The notes under the pieces: generated by a model
The model's database searches: none
Seen by the model: the letters and a program-made list of their open reading frames with translations, nothing else
Told to the model about the DNA's origin: nothing
Origin: Virgibacillus aidingensis
GTDB lineage: Bacteria; Bacillota; Bacilli; Bacillales; Amphibacillaceae
NCBI RefSeq assembly: GCF_010994035.1
Contig: NZ_WIXN01000013.1
Span: 34,932-98,931, forward strand
Length of the DNA stretch: 64,000 nucleotides
Direction of reading: 5' to 3'
In this document: positions 26,885 to 36,776 of the stretch, in pieces
How the letters are laid out: every line of letters begins with the position of its first letter
Position numbering within the stretch: the stretch's first letter is position 1
Translations under genes and position numbers: made by a program

Positions 26885-27748
26885 ATGGAATCATTACAGG
26901 TCGGCAGAGCAAAATTAACATGGCTGAACGGCGGCGTAAATTTTCTTGATGGTGGTGCTATGTTTGGTGTAGTTCCAAAACCGTTATGGGGAAAAAAGTA
27001 TCCGTACAATGATAAAAATCAAATTGAACTAAGAACAGATCCGATATTGCTGCAGCTGGACGGGAAAAATTATCTCATCGATACCGGAATGGGCAACGAT
27101 AAATTAACGGACAAGCAATTGCGTAATTTTGGTGTCAAGGAAGAGTCTTCAGTGGATACATCTTTAGAAGAACTTGGACTTACTGTACGGGATATTGATG
27201 CGGTGCTGATGACACATTTGCATTTCGACCATGCATGCGGTTTGACGAAAAAAGACGAACAGGGTGAATATGCCCCTGTTTTTGAAAATGCGAAAATTTT
27301 CACTTCTGCTGTCGAATGGCATGAAATGATAAAGCCGAATATCCGGTCAAGAAATACATATTGGAAGATGAACTGGGAGCCAATTGTCAGTCAGGTGGAA
27401 ACATTTGAACAGGAGATAAAAATTACGGAAAGCTTAAAGATGGTCCATACTAGCGGACATAGTGACGGGCATTGTATTATCATTTTTGAAGACGGCGAAG
27501 ACTGTTTTATTCATATGGCGGATATAATGCCAACTCACGCTCACCAAAATAAATTATGGGCACTTGCCTATGATGATTATCCTGTTACATCTGTACACCA
27601 AAAGGAAAAATGGATGGACTATGGGTATCAAAAACAGGCCTGGTACACGTTTTATCACGATGCTTATTATCGTGCAATAAAATTTAATGGAGAAGGAGAG
27701 AAAATAGAAGAGTTAAAGCGGCGGCGTTATGCGTATGGGGATAAATAG
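26885..27748 (+). CDS. ytnP: MBL-fold lactonase-like hydrolase (YtnP)
   Basis: A 287-residue metallo-hydrolase with the di-zinc motif [11 protein letters not shown], the distal histidine SGHSDGHC and an aspartate in [10 protein letters not shown]. Length and ends ([17 protein letters not shown]) fit B. subtilis YtnP, reported to quench signalling of Streptomyces, presumably by lactone opening. ATG 26885 follows AGGAGGAG; the open frame back to 26834 is unsupported. Monocistronic, with a hairpin after it. Confidence 0.85.
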   Translation: MESLQVGRAKLTWLNGGVNFLDGGAMFGVVPKPLWGKKYPYNDKNQIELRTDPILLQLDGKNYLIDTGMGNDKLTDKQLRNFGVKEESSVDTSLEELGLTVRDIDAVLMTHLHFDHACGLTKKDEQGEYAPVFENAKIFTSAVEWHEMIKPNIRSRNTYWKMNWEPIVSQVETFEQEIKITESLKMVHTSGHSDGHCIIIFEDGEDCFIHMADIMPTHAHQNKLWALAYDDYPVTSVHQKEKWMDYGYQKQAWYTFYHDAYYRAIKFNGEGEKIEELKRRRYAYGDK

Positions 27749-27774
27749 CATAAGATCAATTCGTTTATTTTTTC

Positions 27775-27810
27775 GAGTACCCGAAACTATTTTCGGGTGC
27801 TCTATTTTGT
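27775..27810 (+). terminator. terminator after ytnP
   Basis: GAGTACCCGAAA (27775-27786) pairs with TTTCGGGTGCTC (27791-27802), followed by TATTTTGTT. Confidence 0.85.
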
Positions 27811-28017
27811 TCCATACATACTAAAAAATATTTAGCAAGCTGCTCAATAAATTGTTTGATTCTTATTCTCAATTATTAACAGTGATTAAATTATTGTTTT
27901 TCTTTGCGTGATATATTATTATTTACGTATTGATGAAAAAAAGTGCTGTGACTTGTTCATTATTTCACTAGTAGGAGCAATGTTGCAAAGCTCGATGTTT
28001 CTGGAAGGAGAATCATT

Positions 28018-29190
28018 TTGAAAATAGGAATAGATAAAATAGGATTTTACGCACCGCATTTATACTTGGATATGAAAAAATTAGCAGCAGCAAGAAATAT
28101 AGATCCGGATAAGTTCACCATAGGGATCGGCCAGGAAAAAATGGCACTGCCGCCAGTCACCCAGGATTCGGTAACACTGGCTGCAAATGCCGCGCTTAAT
28201 ATGCTATCCGAGAAAGATAAACAGGCAATAGATTTTGTTATTTTTGGTACGGAATCCGGCATTGACAATTCAAAATCAGCCGGTGTTTATGTTCATCATT
28301 TACTCGGGATTAATCCCCGTGCGAGAACAGTAGAAGTAAAACAGGCATGCTACGGCGCCACAGCAGGTATTCAGATGGCAAAAGGACATATTGCTTTAAA
28401 TCCTGACAGTAAAGTGCTGGTGCTTGCTTCAGATATTGCCAGATACGGCCTTAATACGGGCGGAGAATCAACACAGGGAGCCGGAGCAGTAGCACTGCTC
28501 GTCAGCAAGGATCCGCAAATTATGGCTCTTGAGGACACCAGTACGTATATGACAAGTGATATTATGGATTTCTGGAGACCGATATATTCGGATAAAGCAT
28601 TCGTAGATGGAAAATTTTCCAATGAGCAGTATATTGCATTTTTCTCCCAAGTATGGGCAAACTATAAAGAAAAAACAGGCCACAGCATTAAGGATTTTGA
28701 AGCCCTGTGCTTTCACCTGCCATACACCAAGATGGGTCTGAAAGCATTAAGAACTATTTTTGACGAAGGCAGCGAGGAAGATAAAGAACGTTTATTTGAT
28801 AATTACCAGCATAGTGCACGCTATAACCGGGTTGTCGGAAACATCTATACCGGCTCGTTGTATTTAAGCTTATTATCATTACTTGAAAACAAGCAAAATC
28901 TAAAAGCCGGTTCACGGATTGGTCTTTTCAGTTATGGCTCGGGTGCAGTTGGCGAATTCTTTACAGGTATTTTGCAGCCTGGTTACCGGGAGCATTTACA
29001 AATGGAGCACCATACAAAGCTGTTTGAAGCAAGGCAGGAAGTGTCAGTAGAGGAGTATGAACAAATTTTTGAGGAAACATTGCCTGTGGATGGCTCCACT
29101 ATTGAACTGGACATCGAAAAAGACCCGGCGGCAATTTGCCTGGCAGGATTGGAGAATAATAAGCGTCAGTATATTAATAAAGTTAATTAA
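28018..29190 (+). CDS. mvaS: hydroxymethylglutaryl-CoA synthase
   Basis: A 390-residue thiolase-fold enzyme joining acetyl-CoA and acetoacetyl-CoA, the second step of the mevalonate pathway to isoprenoids. Catalytic residues are visible: Glu in VIFGTESGIDNSK, Cys in VKQACYGATAG and His in CFHLPYTKMG. The overall form resembles the staphylococcal enzyme. It starts at TTG 28018 after GGAAGGAG. No other mevalonate gene is in the window. B. subtilis uses the MEP route and has only PksG of this family in a polyketide cluster; nothing here suggests a polyketide cluster. Confidence 0.9.
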   Translation: MKIGIDKIGFYAPHLYLDMKKLAAARNIDPDKFTIGIGQEKMALPPVTQDSVTLAANAALNMLSEKDKQAIDFVIFGTESGIDNSKSAGVYVHHLLGINPRARTVEVKQACYGATAGIQMAKGHIALNPDSKVLVLASDIARYGLNTGGESTQGAGAVALLVSKDPQIMALEDTSTYMTSDIMDFWRPIYSDKAFVDGKFSNEQYIAFFSQVWANYKEKTGHSIKDFEALCFHLPYTKMGLKALRTIFDEGSEEDKERLFDNYQHSARYNRVVGNIYTGSLYLSLLSLLENKQNLKAGSRIGLFSYGSGAVGEFFTGILQPGYREHLQMEHHTKLFEARQEVSVEEYEQIFEETLPVDGSTIELDIEKDPAAICLAGLENNKRQYINKVN

Positions 29191-29196
29191 GATAGA

Positions 29197-29236
29197 CTCC
29201 GGGAAAGCGGGATGTTTTTCCGGGGTTTAAGTTTTT
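29197..29236 (+). terminator. terminator after mvaS
   Basis: CTCCGGGAA (29197-29205) pairs, with two G-U wobbles, with TTTCCGGGG (29217-29225), then TTTAAGTTTTT. Confidence 0.65.
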
Positions 29237-29328
29237 ATCTTTTTTAGATTAATGCAGATAATTAGGGTATGCCATAATAACAGGTTGTATAGACTTAATA
29301 CAAAATCATTAATGCAGGAAGTGTTTAA

Positions 29329-29538
29329 ATGACTAAGTGGGAATATGCAGTAGAGACATGGACTTTAGGGATTACATCAGCAGATCGCGAACAATTTGAA
29401 AATACGCTGAATGAATTTGGCAACGCCGGCTGGGAGCTTGTGAATATAATTCCTCAGGTTGGAGGATCATGGGCAGGAGGAAATGTTAAAGTCGAGTTCA
29501 ATCAGATGATTTTTAAAAGAAAAGTTGCTGATGAATAA
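29329..29538 (+). CDS. DUF4177 small protein
   Basis: A 69-residue protein (MTKWEYAVETW start; GNAGWELVNIIPQ in the middle; FKRK near the end), the usual DUF4177 pattern of Trp/Tyr-rich strands. Function unknown. ATG 29329 follows GGAAGTG. It has its own terminator. Confidence 0.72.
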   Translation: MTKWEYAVETWTLGITSADREQFENTLNEFGNAGWELVNIIPQVGGSWAGGNVKVEFNQMIFKRKVADE

Positions 29539-29561
29539 AATTAAAATATCCGGCTAAATTT

Positions 29562-29604
29562 AGAGCGTGTTATGAATTGTTTACTCAAAACACGCTCTAT
29601 CTTT
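29562..29604. terminator. perfect hairpin terminator
   Basis: AGAGCGTGTT (29562-29571) pairs exactly with AACACGCTCT (29589-29598), followed by ATCTTTT. Its inner stem AGCGTGTT is the same as in the terminator at 3973-4012. Confidence 0.85.
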
Positions 29605-29704
29605 TAATTAATTCGATTATAGTTTGCTGTACAGCATCTTCTGATTAGAACGTGCAGAATCCTATTTTCAAATTATGGAACAATCTATCCATCAAATTAA
29701 CAAC

Positions 29705-30019
29705 TTAATTCGTCTCGATCGAATCAATAACCGTGCCTGTTTCTACATCCACATAAAACTCATATTGTTTATTTGTCCCATCAATATTGCGGGTAACGCC
29801 GCCTTTATATGCATCATACAACAAGCCGTTCTTTTCTACTTCTTCCGGCTTCATGTAAATCCATGATCCGCTGATCGGTCCGCTTTTCTTATATGTTTCT
29901 TTTGCTCTTTTCAATGCTTTTTCCGGGGTGATCTTTTGCATGTTTTCCATTTGCTGGCCGGCTATGTATCCAACTATAACTCCTATCCCTGCAGCAAGAG
30001 CTACTCTTTTGACACCCAT
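29705..30019 (-). CDS. PepSY-domain small exported protein (YtzB-like)
   Basis: A 104-residue protein with an N-terminal hydrophobic segment (VALAAGIGVIVGYIAGQ) and a PepSY-like domain (ITPEKALKRAKETYK ... EFYVDVETGTVIDSI). It is probably anchored with the domain outside. It is divergent from the M42 peptidase gene, the ytzB-ytoP arrangement of B. subtilis; PepSY domains often accompany peptidases. ATG 30019 follows AGAGGTGAAAG. Confidence 0.75.
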   Translation of the reverse strand: MGVKRVALAAGIGVIVGYIAGQQMENMQKITPEKALKRAKETYKKSGPISGSWIYMKPEEVEKNGLLYDAYKGGVTRNIDGTNKQYEFYVDVETGTVIDSIETN

Positions 30020-30183
30020 TTTTCTTTCACCTCTTGTAAGTGTTAAATTTATTTATACTTACCCCATAGTATACAGGAAAGCAATTAAAATAGAAAATCA
30101 AATAAACAAACAATGGGACAGTGGAAAAAAATAATAACTTTCCGTTATACTTAAAGAAATACATAGAAATTCGGAGGGATTAC

Positions 30184-31248
30184 ATGCACCAGGAAACGAA
30201 GGATTTATTTAAAAACTTGACGGAGCTGCAGGGAGCTCCGGGAAATGAACAGCTGGTAAAAGATTTTATGAGAAAGGAACTGGAAAAATACGCTGATGAG
30301 ATCATTCAGGATAATCTCGGAGGTATTTTCGGCGTGAAAAACGGGGAAGGGCCGAAAGTAATGGTTGCCGGTCATATGGATGAAGTTGGTTTTATGGTTA
30401 CCCAAATCACAAAAAATGGCATGATTCGCTTCCAAACACTTGGCGGCTGGTGGAATCAGGTATTGCTTGCACAGCGTGTACAGGTAATGACGGATAATGG
30501 GCCTGTAGTTGGCGTGATCGGCTCTATCCCGCCGCATAATTTAACACCCGAACAACGGAAAAAGCCGATGGAAATAAAAAATATGCTGATTGATATCGGA
30601 GCAGACGATAAAGAAGATGCCGAAAAAATCGGCGTAAAGCCCGGACAGCAAATTGTTCCCTTAACACCTTTTACACCAATGGCCAATGAGAAAAAAATTC
30701 TGGCAAAAGCTTGGGATAATCGATATGGTTGCGGATTATCCATAGAATTATTAAAAGAACTGCAGCATGAAACAGTGCCAAATCAACTGTATTCGGGTGC
30801 CACGGTGCAAGAGGAAGTCGGTCTTCGGGGCGCGCAGGTTGCAGCAAATATGATTCAACCGGATATTTTTTATGCGCTGGATGCCTCTCCGGCCAATGAT
30901 GCAAAAGGTGATGAAAAAGAATTCGGCCATATTGGAAAAGGGGCATTGCTCAGGATTTTTGACCGTACAATGATCACGCACAGAGGGATGAGGGAATTTA
31001 TTCTGGATACAGCGGAATCCAATAACATTCCGTATCAATTCTTTATTTCCCAAGGAGGCACAGATGCAGGACGTGTTCATATTTCCAATGATGGTGTGCC
31101 TTCTGCAGTTGTTGGTATTTGCTCACGCTATATCCATACTTCTGCATCGATTATTCATGTGGATGATTATGCAGCAGCAAAAGAATTGCTTGTAAAACTT
31201 GTAAAGCAAACGGATCAAAATACAGTAGAACAAATCAGACAGGCATAA
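30184..31248 (+). CDS. ytoP: M42-family aminopeptidase (YtoP)
   Basis: A 354-residue co-catalytic zinc aminopeptidase of the glutamyl-aminopeptidase/deblocking group. Metal and catalytic sites: [49 protein letters not shown] and the final [17 protein letters not shown]. These enzymes are cytosolic multimers that trim peptides. ATG 30184 follows TTCGGAGGG; the earlier in-frame start at 30121 is unsupported. The NTPase gene begins 25 bases downstream. Confidence 0.87.
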   Translation: MHQETKDLFKNLTELQGAPGNEQLVKDFMRKELEKYADEIIQDNLGGIFGVKNGEGPKVMVAGHMDEVGFMVTQITKNGMIRFQTLGGWWNQVLLAQRVQVMTDNGPVVGVIGSIPPHNLTPEQRKKPMEIKNMLIDIGADDKEDAEKIGVKPGQQIVPLTPFTPMANEKKILAKAWDNRYGCGLSIELLKELQHETVPNQLYSGATVQEEVGLRGAQVAANMIQPDIFYALDASPANDAKGDEKEFGHIGKGALLRIFDRTMITHRGMREFILDTAESNNIPYQFFISQGGTDAGRVHISNDGVPSAVVGICSRYIHTSASIIHVDDYAAAKELLVKLVKQTDQNTVEQIRQA

Positions 31249-31273
31249 CAGCAGCAGAAATGGATGGTTGATC

Positions 31274-31789
31274 ATGAATGTTAAGGTTGGTTCCATAAAC
31301 CCGGCAAAAATAAAGGCAGTTCAAGCTGTATTTTCCGATAAAGAAATCTTTGGTATTCAGGTTTCATCAGACGTTTCAGCACAGCCTTTTTTTGATGAAG
31401 AGACAAGAGAGGGAGCAATAAATCGTGCAATGAAATGCACGGAACAATATCCTTCCTCCATAGGAATTGGTCTGGAAGGCGGTGTCATGTATGTGAATGA
31501 ACAGGTTTATTTGTGCAATTGGGGAGCATTGGCGACTCCTGATAAAGACCTTTTTACAGCAAGCGGGGCGAGAATTTTACTGCCTCCGGAAATTGTTGAT
31601 CAATTGCAGCGCGGCTTAGAGCTGGGGGATGTTATGGACAGCTATGCAAAAAAGAAAAATGTCCGCAGCAGGGAAGGGGCTGTTGGTATTTTTACCAATG
31701 ACCGCGTTTCCCGGGAGGGGATGTTTGAACATGTTGTCTGGTTATTAAGAGGTCAGATGGAATATTGGACAGGAAAAAAGCAGCGGTAA
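31274..31789 (+). CDS. DUF84-family inosine/xanthosine triphosphatase
   Basis: A 171-residue protein of the YjjX/DUF84 family that removes non-canonical purine nucleotides: VGSINPAKIKAV at the N terminus, SDVSAQPFFDEETREGAINRA (VSAQPF and GAINRA), and GIGLEGGVMYVN. ATG 31274 is preceded by ATGGATGG. Closely downstream of ytoP, so probably cotranscribed. Its stop codon lies inside the terminator hairpin. Confidence 0.8.
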   Translation: MNVKVGSINPAKIKAVQAVFSDKEIFGIQVSSDVSAQPFFDEETREGAINRAMKCTEQYPSSIGIGLEGGVMYVNEQVYLCNWGALATPDKDLFTASGARILLPPEIVDQLQRGLELGDVMDSYAKKKNVRSREGAVGIFTNDRVSREGMFEHVVWLLRGQMEYWTGKKQR

Positions 31790-31804
31790 ACCCGCTGCTT
31801 TTCA
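31778..31804. terminator. terminator overlapping the NTPase stop, bidirectional
   Basis: AAGCAGCGG (31778-31786) pairs with CCGCTGCTT (31792-31800), with A- and T-runs outside. It lies between convergent genes and contains the TAA stop in its loop side. Confidence 0.85.
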
Positions 31805-31809
31805 TGTAA

Positions 31810-32250
31810 TTATTCGTAAATATAAGCAATAACATCCAGTGCCTGTTCGACTGTCTCCACAGTAACATTTGCTTTATTGGACAGTTCTTTTAATGGATGA
31901 ACAAGTGATTGGTCACGGACAATAATCGTAGGCTTTCCCATTGTAATAGCGGCACTGGCATCCATTGCGGTATTCCACTGCTTGTATTTTTCCCCGAATA
32001 AAGCCAGGACAACATCTGATTTTTGCATTAATACCTGGGTACGAAAGTTATTAATACTGGATGCTGCATCATCCCGGTGCACATTATCCGGCTGCTTACC
32101 TAAGATGGCATCCCCAACATCATCTGACCGATCATGATTTGTCTGGGGTGCAACAAATTTTAATGGCAAATCCTTCTCCTTGGCAATTTTTTTAACATCT
32201 TCACGCCAGTCATCGTGAATTTGGCCTGCTAAATAAACCGTTAAATCCAT
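31810..32250 (-). CDS. ytoQ: YtoQ-family protein
   Basis: A 146-residue protein beginning MDLTVYLAGQIHDDWRED, with a nucleoside 2-deoxyribosyltransferase-like Rossmann fold suggested by VYLAGQIH and the segment KSDVVLALFGEKYKQWNTAMD. B. subtilis YtoQ has no known role. ATG 32250 follows GGAGGGATATGG; the longer frame to 32298 is unsupported. Confidence 0.78.
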   Translation of the reverse strand: MDLTVYLAGQIHDDWREDVKKIAKEKDLPLKFVAPQTNHDRSDDVGDAILGKQPDNVHRDDAASSINNFRTQVLMQKSDVVLALFGEKYKQWNTAMDASAAITMGKPTIIVRDQSLVHPLKELSNKANVTVETVEQALDVIAYIYE

Positions 32251-32447
32251 CCATATCCCTCCATTGTTTTTTATACCTCTATCTATTATAGTAAACAATA
32301 TCTATGCTATTTTAAAGCATTTGCTATGACATGGACTGCACTTATGAGATAATATACAAAAACAGGGCGATACCGTATCGTTTTTACCAGCAAAATCGCA
32401 TAACACAATTAACATTGTTATAAAAATCGGGAGGGAAGAAAAAAACG

Positions 32448-32765
32448 ATGGAACATTTACAGTCAAAGGAACAATTTGTGGAAAAAACAAAGGAAAATAA
32501 AGTTGTCATGTATTTTACCGCAGGCTGGTGCCCGGATTGTACGTTTATTGAGCCTGCCTTACCAGAAATGGAAGAGGCGTTTTCCGATTATACTTTTGTA
32601 CAAGTGGATCGGGATGAATTTATGGACATCTGCCGGGAATATGACGTATTCGGCATACCAAGCTTTCTCGTTTTTCACCAAGGGGAGGAAGTAGGAAGGT
32701 TTGTCAGTAAAGATAGAAAGACCAAGGAAGAAATTACCCAGTTTCTAAGTGAGCTTCCCGTATAA
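32448..32765 (+). CDS. ytpP: thioredoxin-like protein (YtpP)
   Basis: A 105-residue thioredoxin-fold protein with the active-site motif GWCPDCTF (CxxC) near residue 29 and the cis-proline in FGIPSFLVF. It is likely a cytosolic thiol reductant or bacillithiol-related redoxin. ATG 32448 follows GGGAGGGAAG. First gene of the conserved ytpP-ytpQ-ytpR series. Confidence 0.85.
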   Translation: MEHLQSKEQFVEKTKENKVVMYFTAGWCPDCTFIEPALPEMEEAFSDYTFVQVDRDEFMDICREYDVFGIPSFLVFHQGEEVGRFVSKDRKTKEEITQFLSELPV

Positions 32766-32801
32766 CAGATTCTGGATGCTTGAGAATGAGGAGGCAAAAA
32801 T

Positions 32802-33608
32802 ATGAAAATGACGACAGTAAAATTAAAAAATATACTTAAAGAGCGTTTCAGCAACGAAAATTACCGAACTTCCTATAACAGGGATAAAGATACGTTTCGT
32901 GTGGAATGGAAGGATTCGAAGCAGGGAATCACCATTACACTTCCCAATGTTGTTTCCAAATATGACGAGCGGGGCAAGGTGGCCATTGATGATTTAACGG
33001 AGCATGTGGAAGAAGCACTGCGCATCATGAATGAAGAGCATCACCTGTCCGGCAAAGAGAAACATATTTTTCCGGTCATCCGCGCCACTTCCTTTCCGAC
33101 CGAAACCAAATCCGGCGAAAAAATGGTATATAAAGATCATACGGCAGAAACCCGAATTTACTATGCCCTTGATTTAGGCAAGTCCTACCGGCTTATTGAT
33201 GAAAGTCTGCTGGAAAAGGAAGGCTGGACAAAGGAAAGGATTGATGAGGTTGCTGCATTCAACTTGCGCTCCCTGGAAATAGATTATAAAAAGGATACTG
33301 TAGCGGAAAATGATTTTTATTTTGTTGCGAAACAGGATGGCTATGATGCAAGCCATATTTTAAATGAGGCATTTCTGGAAGAAATGAAACTAAATGCCAA
33401 AGGAGAATTGGCTGTTGCCGTTCCGCATCAGGATGTACTCATTATTGCTGATATCCAGAATAAAACCGGGTATGACATTTTGGCTCAAATGACAATGAAA
33501 TTTTTTGCAGAAGGCCGTATTCCGATTACCTCACTGTCGTTTATTTATGAAGATAAACATCTGGAGCCTATTTTTATTCTTGCAAAAAACAGACCGGAAA
33601 AGAAATAG
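32802..33608 (+). CDS. ytpQ: DUF1444/UPF0354 protein (YtpQ)
   Basis: A 268-residue conserved cytosolic protein ([17 protein letters not shown] at the start, [12 protein letters not shown] in the middle, PLTSLSF-like [16 protein letters not shown] at the end). Function unknown. ATG 32802 follows GAGGAGGC. Gap of 36 bases from ytpP and 14 to ytpR, so one operon. Confidence 0.82.
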   Translation: MKMTTVKLKNILKERFSNENYRTSYNRDKDTFRVEWKDSKQGITITLPNVVSKYDERGKVAIDDLTEHVEEALRIMNEEHHLSGKEKHIFPVIRATSFPTETKSGEKMVYKDHTAETRIYYALDLGKSYRLIDESLLEKEGWTKERIDEVAAFNLRSLEIDYKKDTVAENDFYFVAKQDGYDASHILNEAFLEEMKLNAKGELAVAVPHQDVLIIADIQNKTGYDILAQMTMKFFAEGRIPITSLSFIYEDKHLEPIFILAKNRPEKK

Positions 33609-33622
33609 AGGGGATGATTGTG

Positions 33623-34225
33623 ATGGACGTATTTTATAATTACAAGGGAATTGGAGATGTGCTTATATTCCCGATCCATGAGGGAGACCGCGAACATATA
33701 AAAAATGAAAAACATGGGGATGTTGTGAAAATAACAGATCTCGAAGGCAATATTACCGGGTATAATATTTTCAATGCTTCCCGCTATTTTACTTTGGATT
33801 CTGCCGGAAAAATTCCTTTGAATAAGGAAATGGTAAATAAAATCAAACAGGTTTTTGAAGAGAATGGCGTTAAAGATGAATTAAATGTTGATCTTAGTCC
33901 GAAATTTGTTGTCGGTTACGTAAAGGAGAAAACAGGCCACGAAAATGCCGATAAATTAAGTGTATGTCAGGTTGATGTTGGAGAGGAGCTGCTTCAAATA
34001 GTCTGCGGCGCACCGAATGTAGATCAGGGCCAGAAGGTTGTTGTTGCCAAGGTCGGTGCGATGATGCCAAGCGGAATGAAAATTAAACCGACAGAATTGC
34101 GCGGGGTGCCTTCGAATGGTATGATATGTTCACAAAAAGAATTGGGTTTGCCAAATGCGTCAAAGGAAAAAGGCATCTATGTGCTTGATGATACGTATCA
34201 GACAGGAGAACCATTCGAGTTTTAG
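33623..34225 (+). CDS. ytpR: tRNA-binding-domain protein (YtpR)
   Basis: A 200-residue protein: an N-terminal DUF4479 domain, then an EMAP/tRNA-binding OB fold as in the N terminus of PheT ([22 protein letters not shown], in part; [29 protein letters not shown]). A free-standing tRNA-binding protein without a synthetase domain. ATG 33623 is chosen because AGAGGGG lies nine bases before it, abutting an unsuitable ATG at 33614. Last gene of the ytpPQR series. Confidence 0.83.
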   Translation: MDVFYNYKGIGDVLIFPIHEGDREHIKNEKHGDVVKITDLEGNITGYNIFNASRYFTLDSAGKIPLNKEMVNKIKQVFEENGVKDELNVDLSPKFVVGYVKEKTGHENADKLSVCQVDVGEELLQIVCGAPNVDQGQKVVVAKVGAMMPSGMKIKPTELRGVPSNGMICSQKELGLPNASKEKGIYVLDDTYQTGEPFEF

Positions 34226-34250
34226 CATGGACATGAGATCGTGAAATAAT

Positions 34251-34289
34251 GAATGACAATCTTTATGAAAATGGGTTGTCATTCTTTTT
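34251..34289 (+). terminator. terminator after ytpR
   Basis: GAATGACAA (34251-34259) pairs perfectly with TTGTCATTC (34276-34284), then TTTTT. Confidence 0.88.
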
Positions 34290-34439
34290 GGCTGTCATCG
34301 GGTTGCCGGTAATTATCTATAAACTGTGTGAAGCCGGCGTACTTTTCAGCTTATCGCTTTTTCTCTAAAATGTTTCGGCAAAACAACGCTAATAATGCTA
34401 AACTAGAAGTAATTGCAAGAAAAGAAATGAGTGAAAAAC

Positions 34440-36776
34440 ATGTGGGGTAATTGGAAAAAGAAATTAGGGAAGCTTTTTTCAGATCATGAAGCGGATGAAC
34501 AGCAGGAAATAAGACAGGAAAATAGAAATCCGAATATAAAGGCTAAAATGACCTATCAATACCCAAAGGAAAAACCTTTTCGTTTTCCTGTCATCCCTGA
34601 TCAACAAACAGAACGTAAAACCAATGCAGAAAGGCCTGCCTATGAACGCAGAAAGCCAGATGCAAGGATTCAGCCGATAAATACAATGAAATCGGAACAG
34701 AGAAACACAAATAAAGTATATAAAAAGAATAAGGACGAGCCATTTACACCGACCGAGGTTCCATCCCCGATTTATGGGTACCAGCCGCGCAGGAAAAATA
34801 AGGAAATTGAAGATGTGCCGGCATATAAGCGAAAAAGGGAGAAGAGAATGGAATCCTTAAAAGATGAAGAGACAGCCTTTGCAGAAATTACAGAAGAAGG
34901 GATTCATCAAACTGCTGCTGGAATCATTACAGGTGAGAATAATCGTAATGAAAAGATGAGCGGACAGCTGATGGCCGGGGAATCTGCAAAAGGAACAAAA
35001 GGGCAGATAGTAACAGAAGATGCTGTTACTGACAATTCACCAGCAGCCGATATACAGCACCCCGGTAAAAATGCTGCAGCAAAGCGGGAAAAAACAGATG
35101 ACCAGAAAAAAAGTGAGATCCCCGTTGAGGAGAATATAGAATTTCAACAGCAGGACCCGCAAGTAGATCAGCAAAATTCACAGAAAAAAACAATCCATCA
35201 GCAATCCAGTAAAAAAAGCGATACATACCGTAAGTACAGCCGGAAAAAACATCGCAATCAGCAGGGATCCAATAAAGTTCCATTCAATGTCATGATGACA
35301 CCGGCGGATAAAAAGAAACAGCTGGAGCGGGCACAGCTGCAAAAAACAACCGTTTCCGAAACCAAGACAAACGATCGCATCCCGTTTCACTTGCTTGATG
35401 ATAAACAGGAATCTTCAAATGGAGATCATCGTTGGATTCGCCAGCAAAGAGAACTGCTGGAGCAAACTTTGAAGCACTTTAATGTGAAAGCACGTGTAGT
35501 GAATGCTGTGCAAGGTCCAACAGTAACCCGTTTTGAAGTTCAGCCTGAACTCGGCGTGAAAGTCAGTAAAGTAAAGAATCTAAGTGATGATCTAAAATTG
35601 AATATGGCAGCAAAGGATATCCGGATTGAAGCGCCCATACCCGGAAAGCGGACCATCGGGATTGAAATCCCAAATAAAAAAGCACAAAAGGTTGGCCTGC
35701 AGGGGATTTTTGAAACGGATGCCTTTAAAAACAGCATTTCACCGCTTACGATTGCGCTGGGTTTAAACATTGAAGGAACACCGCTTATAACAAATATCCA
35801 AAAAATGCCTCATGGACTGATTGCCGGTGCTACAGGCTCAGGAAAAAGTGTTTGCATAAACACTATCCTGGTTAGTCTTTTGTACAAAGCAAATTATGAA
35901 GATGTGAAATTCCTTTTGATTGACCCGAAAATGGTAGAGCTTGCTCCATACAATGGTATTCCGCATCTTGTTTCTCCTGTCATTACAGATGTAAAAGCAG
36001 CGACCCAGGCATTGAAATGGGCAGTTCGGGAGATGGAAGAGCGCTATGAAAAATTTGTGGAAGAAGGAGTCCGTGACATTGAAAGGTTTAATCAAAAGAT
36101 ATTAGGACAAGAAAGACAGGATGAAAAGATGCCGTTTATAGTCATCGTCATTGATGAGCTTGCTGATCTTATGATGGTTGCACCACAGGATGTGGAGGAT
36201 GCCATAAGCCGAATTGCCCAAAAAGCAAGAGCATGCGGCATTCATTTACTTTTGGCTACACAGCGTCCATCGGTGGATGTGATCACCGGACTGATTAAAG
36301 CAAATATACCGACAAGGATTGCCTTCAGTGTCTCCTCCCAGGTGGATTCACGTACCATTTTAGACACATCCGGTGCCGAGAAGCTGCTGGGCAAAGGGGA
36401 TATGCTGTTTATTGAAAATGGTACGGGTAAAAGTATTAGACTGCAGGGACCGTTTGTTTCCGACGAGGAAATTGAGCGTCTCACCAGTTATGCGAGAACA
36501 CTTGCAGAACCGGATTACTTATTTGAACAGGAATCACTGTTGAAGGAAGTTTCCATGGAGGAAACAGAAGATGAACTCCTGCAGGATGCGATAACATTTG
36601 TCTTAAAACAGCAAAGTGCAAGCACCTCATTACTGCAGCGTCACTATAAAATTGGCTATAATCGTGCAGCGCGACTCATCGATACATTGGAAAGCAAAGG
36701 TATTATCTCCGGCCAAAATGGCAGCAAACCGAGGGAAGTACTTGTTACACAGGCCCAATTGGAAGAAAATTATTAG
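34440..36776 (+). CDS. sftA: soluble DNA translocase SftA (FtsK/SpoIIIE family)
   Basis: About 778 residues. The N-terminal 310 are charged, low in complexity and lack membrane helices, as in B. subtilis SftA, which clears chromosomes from the closing division septum. The motor follows: alpha/beta domains (LEQTLKHFNVKARVVN), Walker A GATGSGKSVCIN at about residue 462, LIDPKMVELAPYNGIPHL (LIDPKMVEL), Walker B IVIVIDELADLMM, and a C-terminal winged-helix gamma domain (LLQRHYKIGYNRAARLI) that reads polarity sequences. ATG 34440 resembles the SftA N terminus; GTG 34431 is the alternative. Neither ribosome site is strong. Confidence 0.9.
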   Translation: MWGNWKKKLGKLFSDHEADEQQEIRQENRNPNIKAKMTYQYPKEKPFRFPVIPDQQTERKTNAERPAYERRKPDARIQPINTMKSEQRNTNKVYKKNKDEPFTPTEVPSPIYGYQPRRKNKEIEDVPAYKRKREKRMESLKDEETAFAEITEEGIHQTAAGIITGENNRNEKMSGQLMAGESAKGTKGQIVTEDAVTDNSPAADIQHPGKNAAAKREKTDDQKKSEIPVEENIEFQQQDPQVDQQNSQKKTIHQQSSKKSDTYRKYSRKKHRNQQGSNKVPFNVMMTPADKKKQLERAQLQKTTVSETKTNDRIPFHLLDDKQESSNGDHRWIRQQRELLEQTLKHFNVKARVVNAVQGPTVTRFEVQPELGVKVSKVKNLSDDLKLNMAAKDIRIEAPIPGKRTIGIEIPNKKAQKVGLQGIFETDAFKNSISPLTIALGLNIEGTPLITNIQKMPHGLIAGATGSGKSVCINTILVSLLYKANYEDVKFLLIDPKMVELAPYNGIPHLVSPVITDVKAATQALKWAVREMEERYEKFVEEGVRDIERFNQKILGQERQDEKMPFIVIVIDELADLMMVAPQDVEDAISRIAQKARACGIHLLLATQRPSVDVITGLIKANIPTRIAFSVSSQVDSRTILDTSGAEKLLGKGDMLFIENGTGKSIRLQGPFVSDEEIERLTSYARTLAEPDYLFEQESLLKEVSMEETEDELLQDAITFVLKQQSASTSLLQRHYKIGYNRAARLIDTLESKGIISGQNGSKPREVLVTQAQLEENY

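Noticed and set aside
3973..29598. AGCGTGTT stems shared by the terminators at 3973-4012 and 29562-29598 as a repeat family
   Set aside because: Only eight bases are shared and the loops are unrelated; chance similarity of two terminators is enough.
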